The notes under the pieces: model-generated
What the model saw: the letters and a program-made list of their open reading frames with translations, nothing else
Database searches by the model: none
Told to the model about the DNA's origin: nothing
Shown here: positions 1-5,891 of the stretch, in pieces
Layout of the letters: every line of letters starts with the position of its first letter
Position numbering within the stretch: position 1 is the stretch's first letter
Assembly (NCBI GenBank): GCA_025934615.1
Contig: JAICXS010000130.1
Coordinates: forward strand, 1-6,143
Length of the DNA stretch: 6,143 bases
Origin: Nitrospiraceae bacterium
Lineage (GTDB): Bacteria > Nitrospirota > Nitrospiria > Nitrospirales > Nitrospiraceae
Direction: 5' to 3'
Made by a program: the position numbers and the translations under genes

Positions 1-229
1 ACGTCAATCCCCAGACACGGGTATGGCGGCGGCGGACCTCTTCACGAAAATGCTGCCAGTCGCGCAATGCGCGAAGGTCGATGAGGTCGACCGTGTGGCC
101 GTGCGCTTTGGCAGAAGCGCTCAACGAAGCCAAGCCATGATCGATGAAGTTTGCATCAATGGTCGGCTTCTTCTTAAAACTGTCGAAGCCCGGAAGGGCG
201 ATACCTGGAAAGATCAGTGTGACATGCAT
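1..229 (-). CDS. N-terminus of a probable cobalamin-binding (B12) radical SAM protein, cut by the window edge
   Basis: Only the first 76 codons are present. The peptide opens MHVTLIFPGIALPGF, followed by a GLASLSASAKAHGHTVDLID stretch at about residues 33-52. This is the usual N-terminal pattern of B12-binding radical SAM enzymes: a beta strand with a proline/glycine turn, a helix, then a GHxVxxID strand. The CxxxCxxC cluster motif would lie further downstream and is not in the window, so the radical SAM assignment rests on the N-terminal domain alone. The ATG at 229-227 is supported by AAAGGA seven bases upstream (237-242). The start overlaps the 3' end of the epimerase gene by 16 bases, so the two are probably co-transcribed and translationally coupled. 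Family members methylate or rearrange unactivated carbons in lipids, cofactors and natural products; the substrate here is unknown. An alternative is a B12-binding protein without the radical SAM half. Confidence 0.6.
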   Translation of the reverse strand, partial: MHVTLIFPGIALPGFDSFKKKPTIDANFIDHGLASLSASAKAHGHTVDLIDLRALRDWQHFREEVRRRHTRVWGLT

Positions 230-1272
230 GTGTGTATCCTTTGGCGCCGGGCGGTGTGGAGCGCGCCGGGAAACATACCGGCGCTGTAATACCAATTCAG
301 TGTGGCGGCCAAGCCCCTGGCCACGGACCAGCGCGCATAGTCACCGATCTCACGGCGTATGCGCGTATTGTCGTACAGTCGATGGCATCGGTCCGGCGAT
401 CCCAGGAGGAAATAGCCAAAGTCGGGAGCCAGCGTCGAGGACGGCGGCTCCTGCCCTTGCCATGAAGTTTGGATGCTCGCAAGCTGATCCGTGAGCCCGA
501 TCAAACTCGCCAGTGAGTGCATATAGTCATCGATGCTCATCGGCTCTTCTCCGGTGAGATTATAAATTCCCGTCAGTTCACGGCGAGTGGCGCGGAGCAT
601 TCCCTCGATAAGATCGTCTAGGTAGAGCGGTTGAAATCGTCGATGCTGCAACCGTGGCCAGACATGCGCAAGCGGGCTGAGACCGATCAGCGCCATCAAA
701 CAGGGGTGAAGAAACCAGGCACTCCCCGGGCCGTAAATATTTCCGATGCGGAGAATGAGCGCCTTTTTGTTCGACGACTCGGCCCACCGTGTGACGATTC
801 CCTCTGCTTCTGCCTTCGACGCGCCATAGTCGGAGACAGGCCGACATGGAGCGGCTTCACTGAGCGGACCCTCCTCGTCTGAGCCAAGCCCTTGGGCTTC
901 AATGCTGCTTGCGTAGATGAAGTACGGGATCTTGTGAGTGTCGGCCAGATTCAATGCGCGCTGCGTTCCTTCGATATTCGTGGGCCGAAGCATGGGACTT
1001 GTGACCGCGACATCGGCAGCGAGATGGTAGAAAATCTGTGCCGATGCAAGACGATCACAATCGCGCGGGAGCAGGGAAGAGGAACAATCCCACGAAAGCA
1101 TCGCGGCGCCTTGCTTGGCAAGCGCAACGGCGCGCGGCGTCTCGGTATGCCTGGTCAAAATCGTCACTCGGGCGCCTGCGGCCAATAGCCGGGCGCACAA
1201 CTGAAACCCAATAAAGCCCGCTCCGCCTGTAATGACCACATGAGTCTTCGGAGTGATCGTGAGTAAATTCAT
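214..1272 (-). CDS. NAD(P)-dependent epimerase/dehydratase, extended short-chain dehydrogenase/reductase family
   Basis: The 352-residue cytoplasmic protein is about the normal length for an extended SDR. The nucleotide-binding motif TGGAGFIG is at residues 15-22 in the first beta-alpha turn of a Rossmann fold. HLAAD (83-87) and YASS (120-123) match the conserved LAA and catalytic Ser strands. The active-site YxxxK is Tyr149-Lys153 (YGASK), followed by RIGNIYGPG at 175-183. The C-terminal part, including FQPLYLDDL (213-221) and GIYNLTGEE (235-243), is typical of the substrate domain of sugar or sterol-type epimerases and dehydratases. The ATG at 1272 is chosen because GGGAG lies eight bases upstream and the Rossmann strand follows closely; an in-frame TTG at 1326 would add 18 residues with no fold role. 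The stop overlaps the next gene by 16 bases. Family members act on nucleotide sugars, hopanoid or steroid-type alcohols; the substrate cannot be decided here. Confidence 0.88.
   Translation of the reverse strand: MNLLTITPKTHVVITGGAGFIGFQLCARLLAAGARVTILTRHTETPRAVALAKQGAAMLSWDCSSSLLPRDCDRLASAQIFYHLAADVAVTSPMLRPTNIEGTQRALNLADTHKIPYFIYASSIEAQGLGSDEEGPLSEAAPCRPVSDYGASKAEAEGIVTRWAESSNKKALILRIGNIYGPGSAWFLHPCLMALIGLSPLAHVWPRLQHRRFQPLYLDDLIEGMLRATRRELTGIYNLTGEEPMSIDDYMHSLASLIGLTDQLASIQTSWQGQEPPSSTLAPDFGYFLLGSPDRCHRLYDNTRIRREIGDYARWSVARGLAATLNWYYSAGMFPGALHTARRQRIHTCMSH
237..242 (-). promoter_or_regulatory. Ribosome binding site of the B12/radical SAM-like gene
   Basis: AAAGGA on the minus strand lies seven bases before the ATG at 229. 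It sits inside the last codons of the upstream epimerase gene and is the main support for the start of this overlapping gene. Confidence 0.6.
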
Positions 1273-1279
1273 AGACCTC

Positions 1280-1316
1280 GCTCCCGCGTCTTCCCGGAGT
1301 AGTAGTCGCCGGGAGC
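1280..1316 (-). promoter_or_regulatory. Two mutually exclusive leader hairpins in front of the epimerase gene
   Basis: In transcript order, GCTCCCG (1316-1310) can pair with CGGGAGC (1286-1280), a perfect 7-bp stem that would bury the Shine-Dalgarno. Alternatively TCCCGG (1314-1309) can pair with CCGGGA (1297-1292), a 6-bp stem with an 11-base loop that leaves the Shine-Dalgarno free. Both pairings use the same upstream arm, so they exclude one another. No known riboswitch core is recognised, and in GC-rich DNA this could be chance. Confidence 0.3.
1281..1285 (-). promoter_or_regulatory. Shine-Dalgarno of the epimerase gene, inside a potential hairpin
   Basis: GGGAG on the minus strand is eight bases from the ATG at 1272 and decides that start over the upstream TTG. 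The same bases form part of the downstream arm of a possible 7-bp stem (1280-1286 with 1310-1316), so access to this site could depend on RNA folding. Confidence 0.5.
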
Positions 1317-1337
1317 AAGAGAGCAAAGTTCACGCCA

Positions 1338-1395
1338 CAATGGACGATCCTGTAATAACCGGGCTTTCAAGCCGTTCAGGCCGGATCGTCTATTG
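1338..1395. repeat. Interrupted inverted repeat, 13-base arms with 12 matches, between cheB and the epimerase gene
   Basis: The left arm at 1338-1350 (CAATGGACGATCC) and right arm at 1383-1395 (GGATCGTCTATTG) are reverse complements at 12 of 13 positions. The one exception is a possible G-U pair in a plus-strand RNA. The 32-base centre contains a smaller hairpin, GGCT/AGCC. No run of T follows the structure on either strand, so it is not a standard intrinsic terminator. It lies in the leader of the epimerase gene, about 120 bases ahead of its start. It may be a paired operator, a cruciform or RNA element, or a remnant of a small repeat. Confidence 0.55.
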
Positions 1396-1429
1396 GAGTA
1401 TGGCGGTTACCCGGCAAGGACTTCCCGTT

Positions 1430-1456
1430 CAATCGGCAGAAATAGGACGATCCTTA
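1430..1456 (-). promoter_or_regulatory. Weak sigma-28 (FliA)-like promoter candidate
   Basis: On the minus strand TAAG is followed by 15 bases and then GCCGATTG. The flagellar sigma-28 consensus is TAAA-N15-GCCGATAA, so the match is three of four and six of eight with the exact spacing. It would start a transcript roughly 150 bases ahead of the epimerase gene and overlaps the third GACGATCC copy. The downstream gene is not obviously motility-related, which lowers confidence. Confidence 0.22.
1445..1453 (+). repeat. Third copy of the GGACGATCC motif
   Basis: GGACGATCC here is identical to 1342-1350, and its core GACGATCC also appears inverted at 1383-1390. Three copies of an 8-base word within 111 bases of non-coding DNA suggest a binding site for a regulator. 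I did not see another exact copy elsewhere in the window by eye. Confidence 0.4.
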
Positions 1457-1566
1457 TCCGTGGCGAGGGGCTGGGAGTTAAATGGACGCCGACATCGTTG
1501 GACTGGATCACACTGAGAATCGCGCGGACCCGCATGCAGTCGGAGGGCTTCAGAGATCAATGTGAC

Positions 1567-2613
1567 TTAGGTCAACATGGTGAGGAGGGCGCTTGAAATA
1601 TGCTGGAGAGGCACGATCTTATCAACGGCACCTGCTTTAATAGCCTCCTTCGGCATCCCGAAGACCACGCACGTGGCTTCGTCCTGTGCCACTGTTGCTG
1701 CACCGGCTTGCCTCATGGCCAGTAGTCCCTGCGCTCCATCGGCACCCATGCCGGTCAAGATGACACCAAGCGCATTTGAACCGGCTATCTGGGCAATGGA
1801 ATGAAACATCACATCCACCGACGGTCGGTGTCGATTCACCGGCGGCCCCTGCGTGATGTGAACCTGATATCGAGCACCGCTTCGTATCAGCTCCATGTGA
1901 TAGTTCCCGGGTGCGACAAGAGCCTGACCGGGCAGGACGCTATCGCCGTCACAGGCTTCCTTCACCAGAATCTCGCAGAGCGAATTAAGGCGGTCGGCAA
2001 ATGCTTTGGTGAACCGTTCCGGCATGTGCTGTGTGATAAGGATGGGCGGCGCATCAGCAGGCATCTGCTGGAGGACTGTACGGATGGCTTCGGTTCCGCC
2101 GGTGGACGCGCCGATGCCCAGGATCTTATCCGTCGTCTTCAGCATGGCGGTACGTGAGACCGGGGTGCGGCTCTTCACATCTTCCACACGATTGTGGCTT
2201 AAAGGTCGCACGTGGGCCTGCATCGCCATCTTCACCTTGCCGACTAATTCTTCCGCCCGCTCCGAAATTTCATCGCGCAAATCGATTTTCGGTTTGGTAA
2301 AGAAATCCACCGCGCCGAGTTCGAGCGCTTTCAAGGTCGTTTGGCATCCCGCCTCCGTCAGCGAACTGACCATGACTACCGGCATCGGATGACCCGTCAT
2401 GAGTTTTTCCAAAAACGTCAAGCCGTCCATTTTCGGCATTTCCACATCCAAGGTCAGTACGTCCGGATGTAACTCTTTAATGCGCTGGCGCGCGACAAAG
2501 GGATCGCAGGCGGTGCCCACGACTTCAATGTCAGGGTCTGTGCTCAGCAACTCGGTGAGCAATTGCCGGATCAGCGCAGAGTCATCAACAATCAGCACAC
2601 GAATCTTACGCAT
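1567..2613 (-). CDS. cheB: CheB, chemotaxis response regulator protein-glutamate methylesterase/glutamine deamidase
   Basis: CheB removes methyl groups from receptor glutamates and deamidates receptor glutamines, giving adaptation feedback when phosphorylated by CheA. The 348-residue protein has an N-terminal receiver domain (about 1-120) with acidic pair Asp10-Asp11, phospho-acceptor Asp56 in LTLDVEMPKMDG, Ser83/Ser84 and Lys107 in FFTKPK. After a linker of about 40 residues, the CheB methylesterase domain (about 162-348) carries the catalytic triad Ser170 (GASTGGT), His196 (QHMP) and Asp292 (GMGADG). All key residues are intact and the length is normal. The ATG at 2613 begins directly at the receiver fold (MRKIRVLIVDDS) and follows AAGGAGG at 2626-2632, with a rather long 12-base gap. 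An in-frame extension to 2718 would only add residues out of the cheD reading region. The gene overlaps the cheD stop by eight bases, implying coupling. It is the last gene of the chemotaxis run. Confidence 0.97.
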   Translation of the reverse strand: MRKIRVLIVDDSALIRQLLTELLSTDPDIEVVGTACDPFVARQRIKELHPDVLTLDVEMPKMDGLTFLEKLMTGHPMPVVMVSSLTEAGCQTTLKALELGAVDFFTKPKIDLRDEISERAEELVGKVKMAMQAHVRPLSHNRVEDVKSRTPVSRTAMLKTTDKILGIGASTGGTEAIRTVLQQMPADAPPILITQHMPERFTKAFADRLNSLCEILVKEACDGDSVLPGQALVAPGNYHMELIRSGARYQVHITQGPPVNRHRPSVDVMFHSIAQIAGSNALGVILTGMGADGAQGLLAMRQAGAATVAQDEATCVVFGMPKEAIKAGAVDKIVPLQHISSALLTMLT

Positions 2614-3166
2614 CGCGTCGCGTATCCTCCTTACGTTGCTGAACTCCTTCGCTATCGGAAGGCACCCGCCGGAGCAGAACCCGTCCGCTCTGAGTGAAAT
2701 AGTAAATACCGCGAGCATGGAAGCGACCGAGATCCGCGATCACAGGGTTTAGATGCGACCGGCGACAAAACTCTAAGATCCATTCGATGTTGCGCCGACC
2801 CACATCACTCATCTTGTCGTGCAACCGTGCGCCGCCGAAGAGCTTTACCTCCAACCGGTCTTGCGATCCGCCATGCCGAAGCAACCATTCGATGAGATGC
2901 TCCATCGCGTACTGCCCGTACCGAGAGAGTGGACCGCCTTCTGTGTCACACGGCGGCTGGCCGGGCTCCGGCAGCAAGAAGTGATTCATCCCGCCAATCC
3001 CCAAGAGTGAATCGCGGATACATGCTGAAACACACGACCCGAGCATCGTGTACATCACCATCGGCTCCCGACTGGCACAATAATCTCCCGGCAACAGGAT
3101 GGCCACATCCTGTCCAAAACGATCGTCTCGCTTGCGTTGAATATGCGCGAACTCGTCCTCTCCCAC
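2606..3166 (-). CDS. cheD: CheD, chemoreceptor glutamine deamidase
   Basis: CheD hydrolyses specific receptor glutamines to glutamates, making them methylatable by CheR. The signature TMLGSCVSACIRD holds the catalytic Cys45, and His62 in GGMNHFLLP lies 17 residues later, the spacing expected for the CheD Cys-His pair. Thr40 just before the LGSC motif fits the third active-site residue. KLFGGARLHD (about 108-117) and NIEWILEF (126-133) are further family blocks. With the GTG at 3166 the protein has 186 residues, within the family range. I prefer this start because AAAAGGG lies eight bases upstream and it begins five bases after the cheR stop. Other in-frame GTG codons at 3175 (overlapping the cheR TGA) and 3226 (55 bases inside cheR) are possible. 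The tail after about residue 160 is basic and poorly conserved, and its coding DNA also carries the cheB Shine-Dalgarno. Confidence 0.92.
   Translation of the reverse strand: MGEDEFAHIQRKRDDRFGQDVAILLPGDYCASREPMVMYTMLGSCVSACIRDSLLGIGGMNHFLLPEPGQPPCDTEGGPLSRYGQYAMEHLIEWLLRHGGSQDRLEVKLFGGARLHDKMSDVGRRNIEWILEFCRRSHLNPVIADLGRFHARGIYYFTQSGRVLLRRVPSDSEGVQQRKEDTRRDA
2626..2632 (-). promoter_or_regulatory. Ribosome binding site of cheB inside the end of cheD
   Basis: AAGGAGG is a near-perfect Shine-Dalgarno, located in the last codons of cheD. Its 12-base distance to the ATG at 2613 is longer than usual, but no nearer start codon in the CheB frame fits better. Confidence 0.6.
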
Positions 3167-3171
3167 GTGGG

Positions 3172-3993
3172 TCACCCTTTTCGATAAATGGTGGGCGCGA
3201 CATAGGTAAAGGGATTCGGGACCCACTGAAGGGACTCGGAATGGCCGACAAAGAGATATCCACCCACCTTCAAATAACGAAAAAACTTTCGTAGGACCGA
3301 CTCCTGTGTCGTCCGATCAAAGTAAATCATGACATTCCGGCAGAAGATGACGTCGAGTTGCGTTTTGATGGGATAAACCTCGTCCATCAGGTTAATCCTT
3401 CGGAATGCGATATGGTCGGCCAGTGTCGGTTTAACTTTCACGGTTCCCTTGGCAGAACCGGTTCCTTTTAGAAAATGGCGACGCAATGCATCGGATGGTA
3501 ATCGCTCGACGCGATCCATTTCATACCGGCCGGACTTGGCCTGGGCCAGTACGCGGGTCGAGATGTCGGACGCGAGAATCCGCCAATCCCATCGCTCCGC
3601 TTGCTGTATCGTATCGGTAATTGTCATAGCGATCGAATACGGTTCCTCGCCCGACGAACAGGCCGCCGACCAGACCTTTAGCCGTCGTTCAGTGCCCACT
3701 GACGTCAGTATCACGTCCCGCAGAAAAGAGAAATGAACGGGTTCTCGAAAGAAGTCCGTTTTATTCGTAGTGATGCAATCCAACATATTCAGGAACTCTT
3801 CCCCATCGGTCGCTTGAGTCACAGCATCGTAATAGTCTTGGAAACTTTGGCAGCCGCAATCCTTGGCGCGTTTCGCAAGGCGGGACACGAGGAGAGACTT
3901 CTTCGTAGATCCGAGCGCAATGCCGGCTTTCCTGTAGACGAGGTCGCGGAAACGGTCGAAGACCGGTCCCGTCAGTGTGTCTTCAAGCGCCAT
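3172..3993 (-). CDS. cheR: CheR, chemoreceptor glutamate O-methyltransferase
   Basis: CheR transfers methyl groups from S-adenosylmethionine to receptor glutamates. The 273-residue protein has the helical N-terminal CheR domain (about 1-70), then TTNKTDFFREP (75-85), the SAM-binding WSAACSSGEEPYS segment (108-120), SDIS (142-145), IFCRNVMIYFD (216-226) and the C-terminal GGYLFVGHSESL (244-255). The beta subdomain has a KGTGSAKGTVKV stretch (176-187) that aligns without gaps to the E. coli CheR form as I remember it; that form binds a receptor C-terminal pentapeptide, and the neighbouring receptor ends in one. The ATG at 3993 is preferred, with AGGG six bases upstream (4000-4003). The open frame continues to a TTG at 4035, which would add 14 residues. 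The modest Shine-Dalgarno and the 92-base gap with a hairpin suggest lower output than the receptor gene. Confidence 0.97.
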   Translation of the reverse strand: MALEDTLTGPVFDRFRDLVYRKAGIALGSTKKSLLVSRLAKRAKDCGCQSFQDYYDAVTQATDGEEFLNMLDCITTNKTDFFREPVHFSFLRDVILTSVGTERRLKVWSAACSSGEEPYSIAMTITDTIQQAERWDWRILASDISTRVLAQAKSGRYEMDRVERLPSDALRRHFLKGTGSAKGTVKVKPTLADHIAFRRINLMDEVYPIKTQLDVIFCRNVMIYFDRTTQESVLRKFFRYLKVGGYLFVGHSESLQWVPNPFTYVAPTIYRKG

Positions 3994-3999
3994 GGCGGA

Positions 4000-4003
4000 C
4001 CCT
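4000..4003 (-). promoter_or_regulatory. Weak ribosome binding site of cheR
   Basis: AGGG is six bases from the ATG at 3993. It is poorer than the site before mcp (AAAGGAGG). It supports the ATG over the upstream in-frame TTG at 4035, which has GGAG only at a long distance and within the hairpin. Confidence 0.4.
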
Positions 4004-4042
4004 GTCTTCGATATAAGAGTTATGCGAGGGATCAATCATACG

Positions 4043-4072
4043 GCGCTCCGGCGGTTTTTACCGCCGGAGCGC
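4043..4072 (-). repeat. Perfect GC-rich hairpin between mcp and cheR
   Basis: GCGCTCCGGCGG (4043-4054) and CCGCCGGAGCGC (4061-4072) are exact reverse complements. A T-A pair at 4055/4060 extends the stem to 13 bp with a four-base loop (TTTT on plus, AAAA in the transcript). It begins 13 bases after the mcp stop. No T run follows it on either strand, so it is not a standard intrinsic terminator. In operons such stems often protect the 3' end of an upstream message or partly reduce downstream expression. Confidence 0.75.
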
Positions 4073-4085
4073 GTGGGCCTAGGAC

Positions 4086-5882
4086 TTAAAACTCTTCGAA
4101 CTGCTCCGCCGTTGGCGCAACTTTGCTATGACCATTGCGCTCTGCGCCTTTCCCCGCGCCGACTGCGGCGAGTGAGTCAGGGCTGTTCTCTGTCGTCTTG
4201 GCGGGTAAATGAATGGACTGAGACGTGGGAGACGTCGCCGCCTTTGGTGCAGGCGCGGCCACGGCCGCCGTTTTGGCTGTCTGGCTCCCAAGCGTTGGCA
4301 GAGCCTCTAACTGAAAGAACTGTACTTGCTCTAACAGGTATTCGGACTGTTTCTTCATCGATTCGCTCGCAGCCGTCGCTTCTTCCACCAGAGCGGCGTT
4401 CTGTTGCGTGGTCTTGTCCATTTCGAGAATAGCTTTATTGACCTGATCGATTCCCGTGGCCTGTTCCTGGCTGGCCGCGGTAATTTCTCCGACAATATCC
4501 GAAACCCGTTTGACCGACGTCACGATCTCGTCCAGCACTTTGCCGGATTGATTAACCAGTTCGGTTCCGTCCTGCACCCGCTGCACGCTTTCCTGGATCA
4601 ACGTCTTGATCTCCTTGGCTGCGGTGGCCGACCGTTGGGCCAGATTGCGTACTTCCCCGGCGACGACAGCGAACCCACGGCCTTGTTCTCCCGCGCGCGC
4701 CGCTTCGACGGCGGCATTCAACGCAAGCAGATTCGTCTGGAAGGCAATTTCATCTATCACATTAATGATATCGGCTATCTTCTTACTGCTCCTGTTTATT
4801 TCTCCCATTGCCGATACAGCTTCAGTGGTGACCTTGCTGCCCTTTTCTGCCGTCTGCCGCGCCGAGATCGCTAACTGGTTCGCCTGCTTCGAATTGTCGG
4901 CATTCTGCTTCACGGTCGACGTCATTTCCTCCATAGCTGAGCTCGTCTCCTGAAGGGCCGACGCTTGCTGCGATGTGCGCTGCGACAAATCCGCATTTCC
5001 CATACTAATCTGGGCCGCTCCCGTGCTTACCGTTGACGCCCCAGCCTTGACTTGATTCAGGACCTCTGCCACACGGATGAACATTTGATTGAACGCATCG
5101 CCCGTCTTCCCGATTTCGTCCGCACTGTGCACCTCCACGCGGACCGACAAGTCGCCTTCCTTGGCCCGTTCGGCCACCGCGCGTAGCGCCTCGGCGGGGG
5201 CAATCACTTGTTTACGGACCAGCACGAAGAGCACGCCAAGGAGCACAACCGCCACTCCGCCGATACCCGCGTAGAGCATGCGAACATTACCGTTCACACG
5301 CTCCATGGGCTTCTCCATGGGAATCGAGAGCATGAGTGCGCCGATCATTTGGTTGAGTTGCGTGCCGGCATGGCAGCCGATACACGCCTGGGTCGACGCT
5401 CGATCCATCGTGGCGCGCCGGAATGTGAGCTTGCCATCGATCGGTTCCACTCGAACCAGTTCGTCCTTGCCTGCCTCCAAGGCTTTCAGCGCTTCTTCTT
5501 CAAATGAATCCTTCGCGCTGTTATTGGGATTGAGCGGCTTGCGGCTGATCATTCTTGCGCTATAAATGCCGTCCTTGGAAAGTTCTTCGGAGATTTCCCG
5601 GATCGCCGTGGCCGGCAAAGGCACCGATTTGGAGGTGGAATGATCCGTGGTAATCAGGAAACCGTTCTCTTTCGCCTTGGCGACGTACTGACTGGAAATA
5701 TAGGCCCGTGTTACCTCAATCTGCTTCTGAATGACCGAGGCTCGGCCGGTGAGCAGCTCGACCAAATCCTCCTGCATTTTTTGTCCTAAAAGGTAGGCCC
5801 CAGCCCCGAGCAACACACCCACCGTCAGCACCGTCACGCCCATGACCTTCGTGCCAATTGCTAAGTTTCGCCAATTCACCAT
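4086..5882 (-). CDS. Methyl-accepting chemotaxis protein with a Tll0287/DUF3365-like periplasmic domain and a c-type heme motif
   Basis: This 598-residue inner-membrane receptor has TM1 at about 9-33, a periplasmic sensor at about 34-201, TM2 at about 202-223, a HAMP domain at about 224-275 and a long cytoplasmic coiled-coil signalling domain. The sensor has SRKPLNPNN followed by an acidic helix and ends in CIGCH (167-171), as in Tll0287/DUF3365 domains, where the motif binds heme c. The signalling tip EIAFQTNLLALNAAVEAARA (378-397) is intact and resembles the E. coli Tsr type without indels, so CheW/CheA contact is expected. Likely methylation pairs are Q305-Q306, Q311-E312, E318-E319 and E500-E501. 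An Ala/Pro-rich linker (about 530-590) leads to the terminal QFEEF, a CheR/CheB tether-type pentapeptide. The ATG at 5882 is chosen because AAAGGAGG lies nine bases upstream; the in-frame ATG at 5891 directly abuts that sequence. The ligand is unknown; redox state, oxygen or NO are plausible. Confidence 0.95.
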   Translation of the reverse strand: MVNWRNLAIGTKVMGVTVLTVGVLLGAGAYLLGQKMQEDLVELLTGRASVIQKQIEVTRAYISSQYVAKAKENGFLITTDHSTSKSVPLPATAIREISEELSKDGIYSARMISRKPLNPNNSAKDSFEEEALKALEAGKDELVRVEPIDGKLTFRRATMDRASTQACIGCHAGTQLNQMIGALMLSIPMEKPMERVNGNVRMLYAGIGGVAVVLLGVLFVLVRKQVIAPAEALRAVAERAKEGDLSVRVEVHSADEIGKTGDAFNQMFIRVAEVLNQVKAGASTVSTGAAQISMGNADLSQRTSQQASALQETSSAMEEMTSTVKQNADNSKQANQLAISARQTAEKGSKVTTEAVSAMGEINRSSKKIADIINVIDEIAFQTNLLALNAAVEAARAGEQGRGFAVVAGEVRNLAQRSATAAKEIKTLIQESVQRVQDGTELVNQSGKVLDEIVTSVKRVSDIVGEITAASQEQATGIDQVNKAILEMDKTTQQNAALVEEATAASESMKKQSEYLLEQVQFFQLEALPTLGSQTAKTAAVAAPAPKAATSPTSQSIHLPAKTTENSPDSLAAVGAGKGAERNGHSKVAPTAEQFEEF

Positions 5883-5891
5883 GACACCCAT

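Larger units (their letters stand above)
1273..1566. other. Non-coding gap between cheB and the epimerase gene
   Basis: No convincing coding region was found on either strand across these 294 bases. Next to the cheB stop, TCACACTGA (1508-1516) and TCAATGTGA (1557-1565) could pair as a 9-bp stem with one G-U and a 40-base loop. This is weak and lacks a T tract, so no clear terminator for the chemotaxis operon is visible. The other contents are the inverted repeat, the octamer copies, the weak promoter match and the leader hairpins listed separately. Confidence 0.7.

Noticed and set aside
23..494. Plus-strand open frames at the left edge
   Set aside because: The minus strand carries a clear B12-binding-type N-terminus and the SDR C-terminus here; the plus frames show no recognisable domain.
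214..1272. Naming the epimerase hpnA (hopanoid-associated) or a specific nucleotide-sugar epimerase
   Set aside because: The motifs only show the extended SDR family. No hopanoid or polysaccharide gene is visible nearby, and the B12 gene start does not resemble HpnP closely enough to claim.
1563..1574. Short palindrome TGAC-N4-GTCA at the cheB stop
   Set aside because: Four-base arms overlapping coding sequence are expected by chance.
1801..2157. Plus-strand open frames across cheB, such as this 118-codon one
   Set aside because: They are antisense to intact conserved CheB motifs and encode low-complexity, unfamiliar sequence; they are reading-frame shadows.
2614..2718. Extended N-terminus of CheB
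   Set aside because: The extra 35 residues lie wholly within cheD coding sequence, have no receiver-domain role, and the fold starts right at the ATG at 2613.
3167..3226. CheD starting at the GTG at 3226
   Set aside because: It would overlap cheR by 55 bases and add a non-family leader; the GTG at 3166 has AAAAGGG at good spacing. It remains possible, as does 3175.
4043..4072. Rho-independent terminator after mcp
   Set aside because: The stem is excellent, but no T tract follows on either strand, and cheR belongs to the same functional set downstream.
5883..5891. Start of the receptor at the ATG at 5891
   Set aside because: The Shine-Dalgarno AAAGGAGG touches this ATG with no spacing, while the ATG at 5882 has the ideal nine bases.
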